Below, piece by piece: positions 6,262 to 14,914 of a stretch of 20,320 nucleotides of DNA. The DNA lies in assembly GCA_021151615.1 (NCBI GenBank), contig JAGKXA010000062.1, positions 1 through 20,320 on the forward strand, written 5' to 3'. A program made the position numbers and the translations under genes. Within the stretch, counting starts at the first letter, position 1. Every line of letters starts with the position of its first letter. The stretch comes from Cellvibrionaceae bacterium. GTDB lineage: Bacteria; Pseudomonadota; Gammaproteobacteria; Pseudomonadales; Cellvibrionaceae. The notes below the pieces were generated by a model. That model worked only from the letters and a program-made list of their open reading frames with translations. It ran no database searches and was not told where the DNA came from.

Positions 6262-9234
6262 TTAGAACTTTCCGGTAAACACCACGCCTATCCAGCGCGG
6301 GTAGGGCCAGGGGGCGTAGCTGTTCCAGCCGCGTTCGTGGGTGCGGTCATCGAAGGCGTTTTTCACGATCAGGCTTACATCCAGTTCGCCGTCGATTGAG
6401 CCCAAGCCGATTGATGCATCGGTGCGACTGTAACCGGGTGTGTAGCTGTAGGATGACAAGTCGTCCGCGTTTAAATAATCGCTGGTGTAAGCGGTGTTGA
6501 AACTACTGTGGAATTCGGCGGAGCCGAATACGGGTACGCGATATTCCACACCCAGGTTCACCGTCCACTTGGCGGCGCCAGGCAGGTTCTTACCGGTTTG
6601 ATCGACAAACGGTTCTGCCAGGTAATTTAATTCCGCTGGTTTGGGCGAGTTTTTAAAGTCAGTGTAATAAGCATCGTTGTAAGCGCCACTCAAACGCACG
6701 GTAATATGTTCAACGCCGGTGTAGTAACCATCAAACTCCACACCTTCCACGCGCACACCATTAACGTTGCCTTGCGCAGTGACATACGCGAGCGAGGGGA
6801 CGATTCCGTTGTTGATATTGTCTTGTGTAGTCCATTCATCCACTTTGCGAATGGCTTGCTGGTAATCGTCGATATCCATGCGGAAAAGGTTGGCATTGAA
6901 TACCAGCTCACCCTCGAGCAAATTGGTTTTTATACCAATTTCATACGCATTGGTTTTTTCCGGTTTAACGCCCGTAGGTTCGCCATTGATGTTAAATGCG
7001 GTACCGGATTTCTCCCCGGTTTGCCAGGTGATATAACCGCGAATCTGGTCGTTGAATTCGTACGCCTGGCTTAAAAAACTGGTGTAGAGAGTATCGTCAT
7101 AGTGGCTGGAAACCGTGGGAACTAATTGGCCAATTTGACTCGCGCGCAGCGCCTTGGCATTGGCGATTTGCGCTTTTTGCGGTGCCGTTAAACTGTTATA
7201 GGCGGCGCCGGGCACATTGGTGATGGCGACTCCGTAATATTTATTGGCGAGTGCATCTGCCAAACTTTTTTGTGCATCGCTATTGGTATTGGTAAATACA
7301 GTCGTTGAGCTGATGGGGTTGCCGAATTGATCGCGCTGTTGCGTGATAGAGCCCAATTGACCGCGCAGCTCCGCTGGAATTGTACTGGACGTGCCCACCA
7401 CATCAAAACCACCCAGGTTAATGCCACGCACGCTCGATGGATTTAACCAGCTACCGGATCCTTCATTTTGCAGCTCCAAAATATCGGTGGTGGTTCTGTC
7501 TTCAGTGCCAACCCGCAAGCCGGCCGTGAAGGTTGCTGCTTCATGCCAATGCCAGTTGGCATTGCCGTAAATTGCATTGCTTTCGGTCTCTACATCGGTA
7601 GCGCCGTAGCGGCGTACGTTGTCCAGTGAGTCGCGCAACAATGCCAGGCCTGCGCCGCGATTTACCCCGGCGTTGCGCTCCAGTGAATTGTATTGTCCTG
7701 TTGTCGCAAACCATGCGCCGGCATCGGAACCCCAGCCGGTTTTGGAGGTAATCGTGTTTTCTGTTTGGAAGAAAAATAATCCGGCGATGTAATCAAAATT
7801 ATCGCCCTTTTCTTTTTCAATACTGAATTCCTGGCTGTATTGTTTGTAGAACACACCACCACCGCCATCGACACTGACATCAAACGGAGTGCCCTCATCA
7901 TTGTGGGCATCGAAGGTATAGTTGCGCCAGGCAGTGATTGAGTTGAGCTTATGATTATCCAGTTGATAATCCAGATTCAATGAAGCCCCTTTGTTCGATA
8001 CGGTTTGCCCCTGGTTTTCATTGAAATAAACGGTTTCGTCATCTTCATTGGCCAGATAATCGGCGTAGCTGTAAACGTTATTCTTCACAAACTTTCTATT
8101 TTCAAACCAATTGCGTGGGCCTACCCAAGTTTCGGTAATTTTGGTAATTGCATTGGTGTTCGGGTCGCGAGTCAGCGTCTCTTGTAAAAAACCTGCCAGC
8201 TTTGCTTTTGTGCCCGTACCGCTGGGGTCTGTAAGCCGGCCATTGGGTGCCAGCGGGCTGGCATTATCAAAGCGCTCTGGCTGATCAACATAAAAGGTCA
8301 GTCCGTTTTGCAGTTGTGCACCGCGCGGCTCTATATCGACACTCAGGTTAGCGTTAAAATTTTCGCTCGGCGTTAACAATAATTGCACCCGACCACTGAC
8401 ACGGTTGCGATTGTAGAGACTGAAATTTTCGTCGTAGCGTTGCTCGTAATAGCCGCGTTGTTTATCAACTACAAATGATCCGCGCCAGGCTAACAGGTTT
8501 TCAATAACAGGGCCGCCATAGGCGCCTTTGAGGATTATTGACTCGCGTTCGCCATAGGCAACACTTAATTCGCCTGTTGACTCAAATGTCGGCTTTTTGG
8601 TGGTGACATACACCGCACCGGAGCTGCCGCCTTTTCCGCCCAGGGTGCCTACCGGCCCACGAAAACCTTCCACGGTTTCCACATCGTAGAAATCGAAATT
8701 CCCCAATGCAGTAAGACCAAAACTTACACCATCCTGAATCACCAACACGCTGGGATCTTGTACCTCGGCAAAGGCGCGTTTGCCCACGCCGCGAATAGAG
8801 AGGGAGGCACCGCGCGTATTGTTTTGGTTAAAGGTGACGTTGGCAAGACGTTTGGAAATGGCTTCATAATCCAGGCCCAGTTCGCGATTCAATACCTCAC
8901 CGGAAATAATGGATTGGGAGAAAGGTTCCTCGTGAACTTTGTGCAGGGTTTTTACCTGCGCTTGCTTAACACCGCTTACGAGCAATTCTTCTACACTGCT
9001 GTCGGAGCGCTTGCCACCGGCACTGGTAGGTTCCTTGTCCAAAATTTCATTGACATCCACTTCCTTCTCTTCTTCCGGCGCTTCCGCTGTTTGTGCGAAA
9101 ACCTGGCTGCTGGCGAGCAGGATTAATCCGCTGAGCACCAGGCTCAAGGGTTTTAGTGTAAATGATAGTGGTTCGATGGGTGATAGGGTACTGGTTGCTT
9201 TCCCTGGGAAACGTGTGTGTTTACTTGCTTTCAT
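6262..9234 (-). CDS. TonB-dependent outer-membrane receptor
   Basis: A 990-residue outer-membrane receptor for energy-dependent import of an unidentified ligand. I start it at 9234 because GGAG (9241-9244 on the plus strand as CTCC) sits six bases upstream; a frame extension to 9288 lacks this. The N-terminus is a long signal sequence ending in SSQVFA near residue 47. A candidate TonB box, VEELLVSGV, is at about 81-89, the plug domain spans about 100-215 (with the GASLSIRGVG and VETVEGFRGPVG motifs), and the rest is the beta-barrel, ending in the C-terminal Phe required for outer-membrane assembly. No N-terminal signalling or carboxypeptidase-like domain is seen. It is followed upstream by a metallo-hydrolase on the same strand but with its own long promoter region, so it forms a separate transcription unit. 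Confidence 0.93.
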   Translation of the reverse strand: MKASKHTRFPGKATSTLSPIEPLSFTLKPLSLVLSGLILLASSQVFAQTAEAPEEEKEVDVNEILDKEPTSAGGKRSDSSVEELLVSGVKQAQVKTLHKVHEEPFSQSIISGEVLNRELGLDYEAISKRLANVTFNQNNTRGASLSIRGVGKRAFAEVQDPSVLVIQDGVSFGLTALGNFDFYDVETVEGFRGPVGTLGGKGGSSGAVYVTTKKPTFESTGELSVAYGERESIILKGAYGGPVIENLLAWRGSFVVDKQRGYYEQRYDENFSLYNRNRVSGRVQLLLTPSENFNANLSVDIEPRGAQLQNGLTFYVDQPERFDNASPLAPNGRLTDPSGTGTKAKLAGFLQETLTRDPNTNAITKITETWVGPRNWFENRKFVKNNVYSYADYLANEDDETVYFNENQGQTVSNKGASLNLDYQLDNHKLNSITAWRNYTFDAHNDEGTPFDVSVDGGGGVFYKQYSQEFSIEKEKGDNFDYIAGLFFFQTENTITSKTGWGSDAGAWFATTGQYNSLERNAGVNRGAGLALLRDSLDNVRRYGATDVETESNAIYGNANWHWHEAATFTAGLRVGTEDRTTTDILELQNEGSGSWLNPSSVRGINLGGFDVVGTSSTIPAELRGQLGSITQQRDQFGNPISSTTVFTNTNSDAQKSLADALANKYYGVAITNVPGAAYNSLTAPQKAQIANAKALRASQIGQLVPTVSSHYDDTLYTSFLSQAYEFNDQIRGYITWQTGEKSGTAFNINGEPTGVKPEKTNAYEIGIKTNLLEGELVFNANLFRMDIDDYQQAIRKVDEWTTQDNINNGIVPSLAYVTAQGNVNGVRVEGVEFDGYYTGVEHITVRLSGAYNDAYYTDFKNSPKPAELNYLAEPFVDQTGKNLPGAAKWTVNLGVEYRVPVFGSAEFHSSFNTAYTSDYLNADDLSSYSYTPGYSRTDASIGLGSIDGELDVSLIVKNAFDDRTHERGWNSYAPWPYPRWIGVVFTGKF

Positions 9235-9283
9235 TAAAGGCTCCAAAATATTTTTCTTTCGTTGCCCGAATTGCAAGTGATAT

Positions 9284-9302
9284 ACCAATTGAATAAATTG
9301 GT
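9284..9302. promoter_or_regulatory. Operator-like dyad upstream of the receptor gene
   Basis: ACCAATT and AATTGGT form perfect 7-bp arms around the 5-bp spacer GAATA, 50-68 bp upstream of the receptor start codon. Size and position suit a dimeric repressor or activator site. A looser dyad with the same TATACCAA left arm is found upstream of the metallo-hydrolase gene. No regulator gene lies close by, so the protein is unknown. Confidence 0.35.
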
Positions 9303-9492
9303 GCGATTTTTATTTAAGGTGTTGATTTTATTAAAATAAAAAATTACGAGTTATAAATTATTTTTATGTTAAAAAATGGTTTGTTATTTGTATTTAATCA
9401 ATACTGAATAAAAGCAAGCAGCCATGTTGGTAATCTCTCATAACCAAATTTCAGTTTGATATTTTGTTTTTTTATTATTTCTATAATTATTT

Positions 9493-9541
<49 letters not shown>

Positions 9542-9555
9542 TTGTGCTTTAAAAT

Positions 9556-9587
9556 AAAAAGACGCCATTTCTCAATGGCGCCTTTTT
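9556..9587 (-). terminator. Intrinsic terminator of the metallo-hydrolase gene (bidirectional form)
   Basis: CGCCATT (9563-9569) and AATGGCG (9574-9580) form a 7-bp stem with a TCTC tetraloop, flanked by AAAAAG and CTTTTT that extend it after one mismatch. Read on the minus strand it follows the hydrolase stop by about 60 bp and ends in a T run, as expected of an intrinsic terminator. The near-symmetric A and T flanks mean it could work in both directions. Confidence 0.8.
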
Positions 9588-9610
9588 ATTGCTTGCGTTT
9601 TTTCCTTTGG

Positions 9611-9642
9611 CAGGAAGGTTTTGTTGCAGGAAAGTTTTATTG
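9611..9642. repeat. Two 16-bp direct repeats after the metallo-hydrolase stop
   Basis: CAGGAAGGTTTTGTTG (9611-9626) is followed at once by CAGGAAAGTTTTATTG (9627-9642), 14 of 16 bases alike. A degenerate third copy, CAAGAGTTAGTTG, runs over the hydrolase stop codon to 9655. The period equals that of the two larger repeats in this window. Confidence 0.7.
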
Positions 9643-9648
9643 CAAGAG

Positions 9649-11145
9649 TTAGTTGCTCGCTGTATTCACTGCAATAAAGGATTCCAAATCTTTCAAGGTC
9701 ACCAAGCGGCCGTGGAGAGGAGCAATTTGCGCCACATCAAGTTTTAAGCGGCTTATATTTTCATAGAGATTTTTCGCAAAGGGGTTAACACTGGTAGGCG
9801 CGGGTGCATTGGGTGCCGGTGGCGTAAACGCATCAGCTTCGATCAGGATTTTTTCCTTGGGCAGGTAAACCACGGCAAAGGCATCGTTGTGACCATTACC
9901 TTGCAGTGTATGTATCTCAATCGGGCGCTGGCCATCGTTCAATACAAGCTTGTCCTTAAAGGTTTGGAATTTGGCAGCTTTTTTGGAACTGGCCAGTTTG
10001 TCCGGGTTCAGGGTGCGCGCTTGTTGCCAGGCTTTTTCATAGAATGGCTTGTTCAACTCATGAGTCACAATAGTTACGCCGGCATCCGCATAGGTGCGCA
10101 GACCGCCGGAGTGGTCGAAGTGTTGATGACTGTTTACCAAATGAGTAATGGGCTTGCCGGGAATTAATTCTTTCACCTTGGCAATAACAGCTAATGAGCG
10201 AGCTTCATTCAATGGTGCCTCGACCACTACGATATGATCTTTTTGTTCGATGGCGAGGCTGTGATGAGTGCCACCTTGCAGGTAGTGTACGCCTGGTGCA
10301 ATTTCGCTGCTGGTAACGGCAACTGCTGGCGATGGATTGGCTTTAATATCTGCAGGAATAGCCAAGTCGACAGGCTGGTTCACTTTCACCTGGCTTACAT
10401 TGATATCCAACACGGGGGAGCCGCCCTGGACTTTTACAATTTTTGCAGGGAAATTTACCCCGTTGAAATCCTTGTATTGGCTGTAATTAATTTCTACCAG
10501 GGTATCGCCCAGGATCGGATTATCAATCCAGGTTTTTACTTGTTCCAGTTCATGCTTGCTGTTGATTAATCCCTGGTATTTGTATTTTTGTACGCTGAAC
10601 TCAACCAATGAGGCATCGCCTTTTTTATGGGTAACGGCATTATTGCTTTGTGCCGCTTTTAAAAAGCCCTGCGGGGTTGTCCAGATTTCTGCCTGGCGCT
10701 CTTCGACGGCAGCGGGTTGTGCTTGTGGTACTGCAGGTGTTCCCGGTGCTGAACCTTGCGGTGCCGCGAGATTCCAGGCGATAGAACCGTTAATGTATTG
10801 ATCCGGTTTTTGTTCAACCGGTACCGGGCGCTCGCGATTGGGCTCTACAATTTGCAATCGTGTTTGCTGGGTGCGCGCCGATTGGTTTTCAAAATTAATG
10901 CTCGCGCTGTAACTTTTTACCTCAAACGCTGGCCAAGCGGTGCCAGGGGCAGGGGACTGGCCGAATTGGTACCACTTGCCGGCACCGGAAAACTCCAGCG
11001 TATTAACCTTGTCTGCGCCCGCTTTTTTATAAGCTGCACTGATGGCTGAGTCAGCTGCAAACCCGCCATGTGCCAAGCTTAATCCCAGTGCAATCACACT
11101 TGCTTTTAGCGGCAAGCCACTCATAGATTGAATAAATGTTTTCAT
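9649..11145 (-). CDS. Exported metallo-beta-lactamase-fold hydrolase
   Basis: A 498-residue exported hydrolase with a C-terminal metallo-beta-lactamase fold. I start it at 11145, where AAGGA lies nine bases upstream and the product begins with a signal peptide cleaved near GGFA (residue 30); the ATG at 11181 adds a poor leader. Residues 31-280 form a separate beta-rich domain with a Pro/Ala-rich linker near 128-147. The metal ligands are all present: HxHxDH at 340-345 (SHQHFDH), H419 in GNGHND, D438 in EADAF and H478 in PLHGR, so two metal ions are expected. The substrate is unknown; the fold covers lactones, thioesters, sulfates and phosphodiesters. It is followed by its own terminator. It is divergent from the DUF6152 operon and lies next to the TonB receptor, which suggests a joint role in processing an imported compound. 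Confidence 0.88.
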   Translation of the reverse strand: MKTFIQSMSGLPLKASVIALGLSLAHGGFAADSAISAAYKKAGADKVNTLEFSGAGKWYQFGQSPAPGTAWPAFEVKSYSASINFENQSARTQQTRLQIVEPNRERPVPVEQKPDQYINGSIAWNLAAPQGSAPGTPAVPQAQPAAVEERQAEIWTTPQGFLKAAQSNNAVTHKKGDASLVEFSVQKYKYQGLINSKHELEQVKTWIDNPILGDTLVEINYSQYKDFNGVNFPAKIVKVQGGSPVLDINVSQVKVNQPVDLAIPADIKANPSPAVAVTSSEIAPGVHYLQGGTHHSLAIEQKDHIVVVEAPLNEARSLAVIAKVKELIPGKPITHLVNSHQHFDHSGGLRTYADAGVTIVTHELNKPFYEKAWQQARTLNPDKLASSKKAAKFQTFKDKLVLNDGQRPIEIHTLQGNGHNDAFAVVYLPKEKILIEADAFTPPAPNAPAPTSVNPFAKNLYENISRLKLDVAQIAPLHGRLVTLKDLESFIAVNTASN

Positions 11146-11675
11146 AAGGTTTGTTTCCTTTAGGCAGTGAGATATTTTCATTCACTTGTCTCTGAGAGCA
11201 ATGGCTATACCAACAAATGTCAGTGTTTGGTAATTCAAAGGAATATGGTTATTTTTCAACGAATCATGTTGATTAGTGCGTGACCGTGCTGAAAACCAGT
11301 CAGGGACTGTTGTATTTATTGCATAGCAGTTTTTTCGATCAGCAAACGCGTATTGTCATTGCTGATGAAAAACAGTGAAGCCTGTTGTCTGCGCAACACA
11401 TTTCAACAATTTGATTATCAATTTTCAATCAGTGTTTGTTGGCTTTTAAACACTACTTGCGTGAGTTGCCTGCTAACTACCCTTCCATCACCTCATTATT
11501 ACCTCTGCGGAAGGTTTCTTTTCTCGCTGGTCTGCAAATTGCAAGTCTGGGCCAATGCAAGATTCGTTATCAGGACGTTTTGCTTTTTCATTGCAGGTTA
11601 TTGCTGTTATCAAAGTTTTTTTGGGCCCTGGGATTTACCACTGGCTCACTCACTATTTACCCAAAGAGGTCGGCT
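11146..11675. other. Divergent promoter region, no credible gene
   Basis: About 530 bp between the hydrolase (minus) and DUF6152 (plus) genes. Frames open here (11353-11679 and the upstream part of the DUF6152 frame), but their products are rich in Cys, Phe and Leu without pattern and lack ribosome sites, so I take the region as regulatory. Apart from the dyad near 11208-11232 I see no clear element. Confidence 0.6.
11208..11232. promoter_or_regulatory. Operator-like dyad upstream of the metallo-hydrolase gene
   Basis: TACCAA (11208-11213) and TTGGTA (11227-11232) are inverted around a 13-bp spacer, about 63-87 bp before the hydrolase start. The left arm with its flank (TATACCAA) also occurs in the dyad before the receptor gene. 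Short arms and a long spacer make this a weak call. Confidence 0.28.
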
Positions 11676-12143
11676 ATGAAATTTTTTCTTCCATTGGGGC
11701 TACCAACACGATTGGCTCGCCCGGTTAACGCGCCGTATTTAATGACTTTGTTATTAACTTTGTTCATTGCGCCTTCATCCTTTGCGCACCATGCGTTCTC
11801 AGCGGAGTTTGATGCAAACCAGCCGATTGAGTTGACCGGCGTTGTCACCAAACTGGAGTTGGTGAATCCGCACAGTTGGTTGTACTTCGATGTGAAACAG
11901 GATGATGGCACTGTAACCAATTGGGGTTTTGAATTTGGTGCTCCTTTTAGTTTGAAACAAAAGGGGCTGACTAAATCCACATTGCCGATAGGTACCCAGG
12001 TGACCTTGAAAGGTTATCGCGCAAAGAATGGATTGAATTTTGGTTATGCCGTAACAGCGAGTTTGCCTGATGGCCGTGTATTCACTACGGGTGGTGCGCC
12101 AGATGCTCCGGCGAATCAGCAGAAGCCGGCACCCAAGTCTTGA
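11676..12143 (+). CDS. DUF6152 family exported protein
   Basis: A 155-residue periplasmic protein of the DUF6152 type. The reading frame is open from 11436, but the start at 11676 is preferred because AAAGAGG lies about six bases upstream and a signal peptide follows (hydrophobic MTLLLTLFIAPSSFA, cleavage before HHAF). The mature protein begins with the family's AHHAFSAEFD segment, then the TGVVTKLELVNPHSWLYFDV region and a small beta domain with GYRAKNG. The family has no established function. It often sits beside families of secreted proteins with a GKPDFSGIW motif, as here. It is the first gene of a three-gene plus-strand operon and is divergent from the metallo-hydrolase. Confidence 0.82.
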   Translation: MKFFLPLGLPTRLARPVNAPYLMTLLLTLFIAPSSFAHHAFSAEFDANQPIELTGVVTKLELVNPHSWLYFDVKQDDGTVTNWGFEFGAPFSLKQKGLTKSTLPIGTQVTLKGYRAKNGLNFGYAVTASLPDGRVFTTGGAPDAPANQQKPAPKS

Positions 12144-12158
12144 GTTGGAGAGTGTCCT

Positions 12159-13022
12159 TTGAACTATATCGTGAACATACTATCCCAATGGAATCGTGAT
12201 TCCATCGCAAGCAGAAATTTTTTATTGGCTGTTTTGGGCGTTGCTGCAGTGTTGGGCCTACAAGCCTGCAGTAAACCGACTGGCTCAGATGCGAATGCTC
12301 AGTCTGCCCCAATACCTGCATCACAAGCTGACATACCGCGCCTTGCCAATGGCAAACCGGATTTTTCCGGAATTTGGCAAAGTATTAGCGGCGCTGATTA
12401 CGATTTGGAACCGCACAGTCACCGCGAGGATGCGCCTCCCGGTGCTGGAGTGGTGGAGGGAAAGTTTCTTCCCTACCTGCCGGAAGCATTGGCACAAAAG
12501 CAGAAAAATTTTGCTGAACGTAAAAAGCTTGACCCGGCCTTGAAGGGCTATACCCTGGGTGTACCGCGAGGCATTTATTACCCGGCGCCGTTTCAAATTT
12601 TCCAGCGCGAAAAAGATTTATTTATTGTTCATCAATTTGGCCACTCCGTGCGCACTATTTTTACCAACAACACTGATCATCCCAAAGATCCATACGACTG
12701 GTGGTTGGGTGATTCGCGCGGTAAATGGGAGGGGGATACCCTGGTAGTGGATGCGCGGCATTTTAATGATAAAACCTGGTTCGACAGCGCCGGTAATTAT
12801 CACAGCGATGCATTGAAAGTGCTTGAGCGCTGGACTTTTCTCGATCGCAACACCATCGAGTATGTTGCTACAGTCACCGATGAAAAAGTATTCAGTCGGC
12901 CCTGGACCCTGAGTGTGATTTTGCATCGACACCGTGAAAAAGATTTCCAGTTGATTGAGGATTATCGTTTTACCCTGGAGTACGACGAGTTCTATCCACC
13001 CAAGCCACCGGCTAATCCTTAA
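12159..13022 (+). CDS. Lipoprotein with GKPDFSGIW motif, unknown function
   Basis: A 287-residue probable lipoprotein. The start is TTG at 12159, chosen because GGAGAG lies eight bases upstream; no in-frame ATG is suitable and a GTG at 12171 is too far from the ribosome site. The hydrophobic leader ends in the lipobox LQAC near residue 37, so the mature protein would be lipid-anchored. Family features are NGKPDFSGIWQ near residue 65, GDSRGKWEGDTLVVD near 185, and ERWTFLDRNTIEYVATVTD near 225. These also occur in the next gene, so the two are paralogues. No catalytic motif is known to me. The operon and the neighbouring receptor suggest an envelope role in handling a substrate. Confidence 0.78.
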   Translation: MNYIVNILSQWNRDSIASRNFLLAVLGVAAVLGLQACSKPTGSDANAQSAPIPASQADIPRLANGKPDFSGIWQSISGADYDLEPHSHREDAPPGAGVVEGKFLPYLPEALAQKQKNFAERKKLDPALKGYTLGVPRGIYYPAPFQIFQREKDLFIVHQFGHSVRTIFTNNTDHPKDPYDWWLGDSRGKWEGDTLVVDARHFNDKTWFDSAGNYHSDALKVLERWTFLDRNTIEYVATVTDEKVFSRPWTLSVILHRHREKDFQLIEDYRFTLEYDEFYPPKPPANP

Positions 13023-13058
13023 TATGGAATCACTGCTCAGGTATTTACGAGGCTTTTT

Positions 13059-14018
13059 ATGAAACGAATAGCAACAACTTTTTTTTCGATGTGTCTTGCA
13101 TGGTTGCAGATGGCGTTGTTAGTAATTGGGTTATCGGGTATCGCCGGTTTTGCCAATGCCCAGGGAGGGATTCCGATTGAAAAAAATTTCCCGGAGATTA
13201 AATCCGGTGAATGGACTGGCTCGCGCTTGCCCGATGGGCAACCGGATGTGCAAGGCCACTGGTCCAATACTATTGCCAACCACAATAATTTTACTGATCC
13301 GCAGGGCGGTATTCCCAATGACCCTAACCCGCGCCCGGCAGATCAGGGGCCGCGTGCAGAGCGAGCACCCAGTCGCGTGAGCGATCCTGCTGATGGGCAA
13401 GTACCATTGCAGCCTTGGGCGCTGGAAAAAGTGAAGGAGTTCCAGGTAGGGTTTCACAACCCGGTAAAACCGGAATTTATTGAGCCACTGGCGCGTTGCG
13501 CCCCGGCAGGTGTGCCAAAATCCCTGTATTGGCACGGCTACGAAATCAGTCAGTATCCAGGTTATGTGTTGTTCCAGTTCAATTCCGGCACACGCATCAT
13601 TCATTTGGATAACAAACCTGCACTGGCAGAAAATATCAAACTCTGGAACGGTGATTCGCGTGGACACTGGGAGGGAAACACCCTGGTGGTCAGTGTGCGC
13701 AACCACAATGGCAAAGCGCTCTTTGGTCGCTCGGGTGAATTTATCAGTGAGAATGGAACCATTGAGGAACGCTACATTTTTAATAGCGATCGCAGTCGCT
13801 ATAACTATGTGGCGACCTTGACAGATCCAAGTGTGTATACCCGTCCTTTCACGATTACTATTCCTGCAAAGCGCTATACCGAAACCGATACGCCTAACGG
13901 TTGGCACTTTGAAGTAGAGCCTGCAAACCACGCAGGAAGTGAATTGATTCTGGAGCATTACGAACGAATCTGCGCCGAGAATAATGGCGCCTTTGGGATA
14001 ACGGCTGTGCAGAAGTAA
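13059..14018 (+). CDS. Exported paralogue of the preceding lipoprotein, unknown function
   Basis: A 319-residue exported protein starting at ATG 13059 with GAGG just upstream. The signal peptide ends at about residue 34 (GFANA, before QGGIP). It shares with the preceding gene the DGQPDVQGHW segment (near 58), the GDSRGHWEGNTLVV motif (near 197), and the ERYIFNSDRSRYNYVATLTDPSVYTRPF region (near 235; only its pattern is cited here), showing an old tandem duplication. It has no lipobox, so it would be soluble in the periplasm or secreted. Two partners, one anchored and one soluble, in one operon suggest a complex or sequential action. No function is established. Just after its stop codon a diverged copy of its own last codons is found. 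Confidence 0.78.
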   Translation: MKRIATTFFSMCLAWLQMALLVIGLSGIAGFANAQGGIPIEKNFPEIKSGEWTGSRLPDGQPDVQGHWSNTIANHNNFTDPQGGIPNDPNPRPADQGPRAERAPSRVSDPADGQVPLQPWALEKVKEFQVGFHNPVKPEFIEPLARCAPAGVPKSLYWHGYEISQYPGYVLFQFNSGTRIIHLDNKPALAENIKLWNGDSRGHWEGNTLVVSVRNHNGKALFGRSGEFISENGTIEERYIFNSDRSRYNYVATLTDPSVYTRPFTITIPAKRYTETDTPNGWHFEVEPANHAGSELILEHYERICAENNGAFGITAVQK

Positions 14019-14068
14019 TAACCAATGGATCTGCAAACAGATCTGCACCGAAATAATGGCGGGTTTGG
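13968..14068. repeat. Diverged echo of the gene's 3' end after its stop codon
   Basis: Bases 13968-13996, inside the last codons of the preceding gene, recur at 14041-14068 with about 25 of 29 positions alike after one gap (shared ATCTGC, CCGA, AATAATGGCG, TTTGG). The second copy lies 22 bp past the stop codon and is not in a credible frame. Confidence 0.7.
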
Positions 14069-14085
14069 TTGTGGTAGTATTAATG

Positions 14086-14109
14086 ACGCGGGTAATTTTG
14101 CACCCGTGT
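14086..14109. other. Small stem-loop in the intergenic region before cytochrome c-prime
   Basis: ACGCGGGT (14086-14093) can pair with ACCCGTGT (14102-14109), eight pairs with one G-U, around an 8-nt loop. It is followed by a run of A then TTTT, which is not the usual terminator tail. It may mark the end of the DUF6152 operon. Confidence 0.3.
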
Positions 14110-14271
14110 AAAAAAAATTTTAATCGGCACACGAGTTGCAGAGATTTAAACAGCATGGGTGAAATTTTTGCGCATGTGTTGGAATAAAGCAGTAAGTGTG
14201 TGAATTGAAATAGCCGTACCGGTTAGCTTGATGAAAAACCAACAGACATAGATCTTAGGAGAAACCTGTTA

Positions 14272-14787
14272 ATGACTCGTGTAGCCAAAGCTGTAACTTC
14301 GTTAAAAATTCTGGGGGCTGCATGCCTGGTTGCGGGTAGCGCCAGCGTGTTTGCGGCAGATGAGCCTGCAAAAGCTGCTCCGGCCGCTGGCCCTTCACCA
14401 GCAAAACAAGCAATCGCTGTGCGCAAGGCGGCGTTTGTGTTAATCGCGAACAACTTCAAACCTATTGGTGAAGTATTGCAAGGTAAAGCGCCGTATAACC
14501 AAGCGGATATTGCCAAACGTGCACAGCGCGTAGCCTTTTTGAGTGAGCTGTTGGATGGTACCTTCCCGGCGGATTCCAACCTGGGCACTCCTGACACCAA
14601 AACCAAAGCTGATGCGTTCACCAACGCGGCAGATTTTGAAAAATTGTTGAAGGAGTTCCAGGCCAATACCAAAACCCTGGCGCAGGTAGCCGCTAAGGAA
14701 TCAACGGCGTCTGATGCATTCAAGGCAGCCGCAAAAGCGGTAGCCGAGGGTTGCAAAGGTTGTCACGACAAATACAAGGAAAAATAA
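14272..14787 (+). CDS. Cytochrome c-prime (PF01322-type)
   Basis: A 171-residue periplasmic cytochrome c-prime, a four-helix-bundle high-spin haem protein that commonly binds nitric oxide. It starts at ATG 14272 with AGGAG ten bases upstream. The signal peptide is cleaved near SVFA (residue 28), followed by an Ala/Pro-rich linker. The helical bundle runs from about residue 44 and carries FKPIGEVLQGKAPYN, typical of the first helices, with the haem motif CKGCHDKYK at 161-169 at the C-terminal end. Proteins of this family are often encoded next to a membrane cytochrome b, as here, which may be its reductant. A terminator separates the two genes, so this one is probably made in excess of its partner. 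Confidence 0.92.
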   Translation: MTRVAKAVTSLKILGAACLVAGSASVFAADEPAKAAPAAGPSPAKQAIAVRKAAFVLIANNFKPIGEVLQGKAPYNQADIAKRAQRVAFLSELLDGTFPADSNLGTPDTKTKADAFTNAADFEKLLKEFQANTKTLAQVAAKESTASDAFKAAAKAVAEGCKGCHDKYKEK

Positions 14788-14806
14788 TTTTTATTTCCTT
14801 GATGAG

Positions 14807-14839
14807 AATGCTGCCGGAGCTGTTCCGGCAGTATTTTTT
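14807..14839 (+). terminator. Intrinsic terminator after cytochrome c-prime
   Basis: CTGCCGGA (14811-14818) and TCCGGCAG (14824-14831) form an 8-bp perfect stem with the loop GCTGT, extendable to 12 pairs with flanking AATG and TATT (one G-U). Six T follow at 14834-14839. It is a strong intrinsic terminator lying about 75 bp before the cytochrome b start, so read-through or a second promoter must supply that gene. Confidence 0.88.
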
Positions 14840-14914
14840 CCGTATTGGTAATCTTCGCTTGATGCGTTACCAGGTTGTAAACTCTGCTTTTATTAATTTC
14901 CGGCAGTATTTGTT

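Noticed and set aside
6178..6399. Small Cys-rich protein starting with GTG (CACGGGCKC pattern)
   Set aside because: No ribosome site, and most of the frame runs antisense through the end of the receptor gene; the cysteines probably arise from GC-rich sequence.
11353..11679. 108-codon frame in the divergent promoter region
   Set aside because: No ribosome site, no recognisable domain, irregular Cys/Phe/Leu-rich product, and it runs over the start of the DUF6152 gene.
13131..14156. 341-codon antisense frame opposite the exported paralogue
   Set aside because: The plus strand has a signal peptide, ribosome site and a family shared with its neighbour; the antisense product shows no domain pattern.
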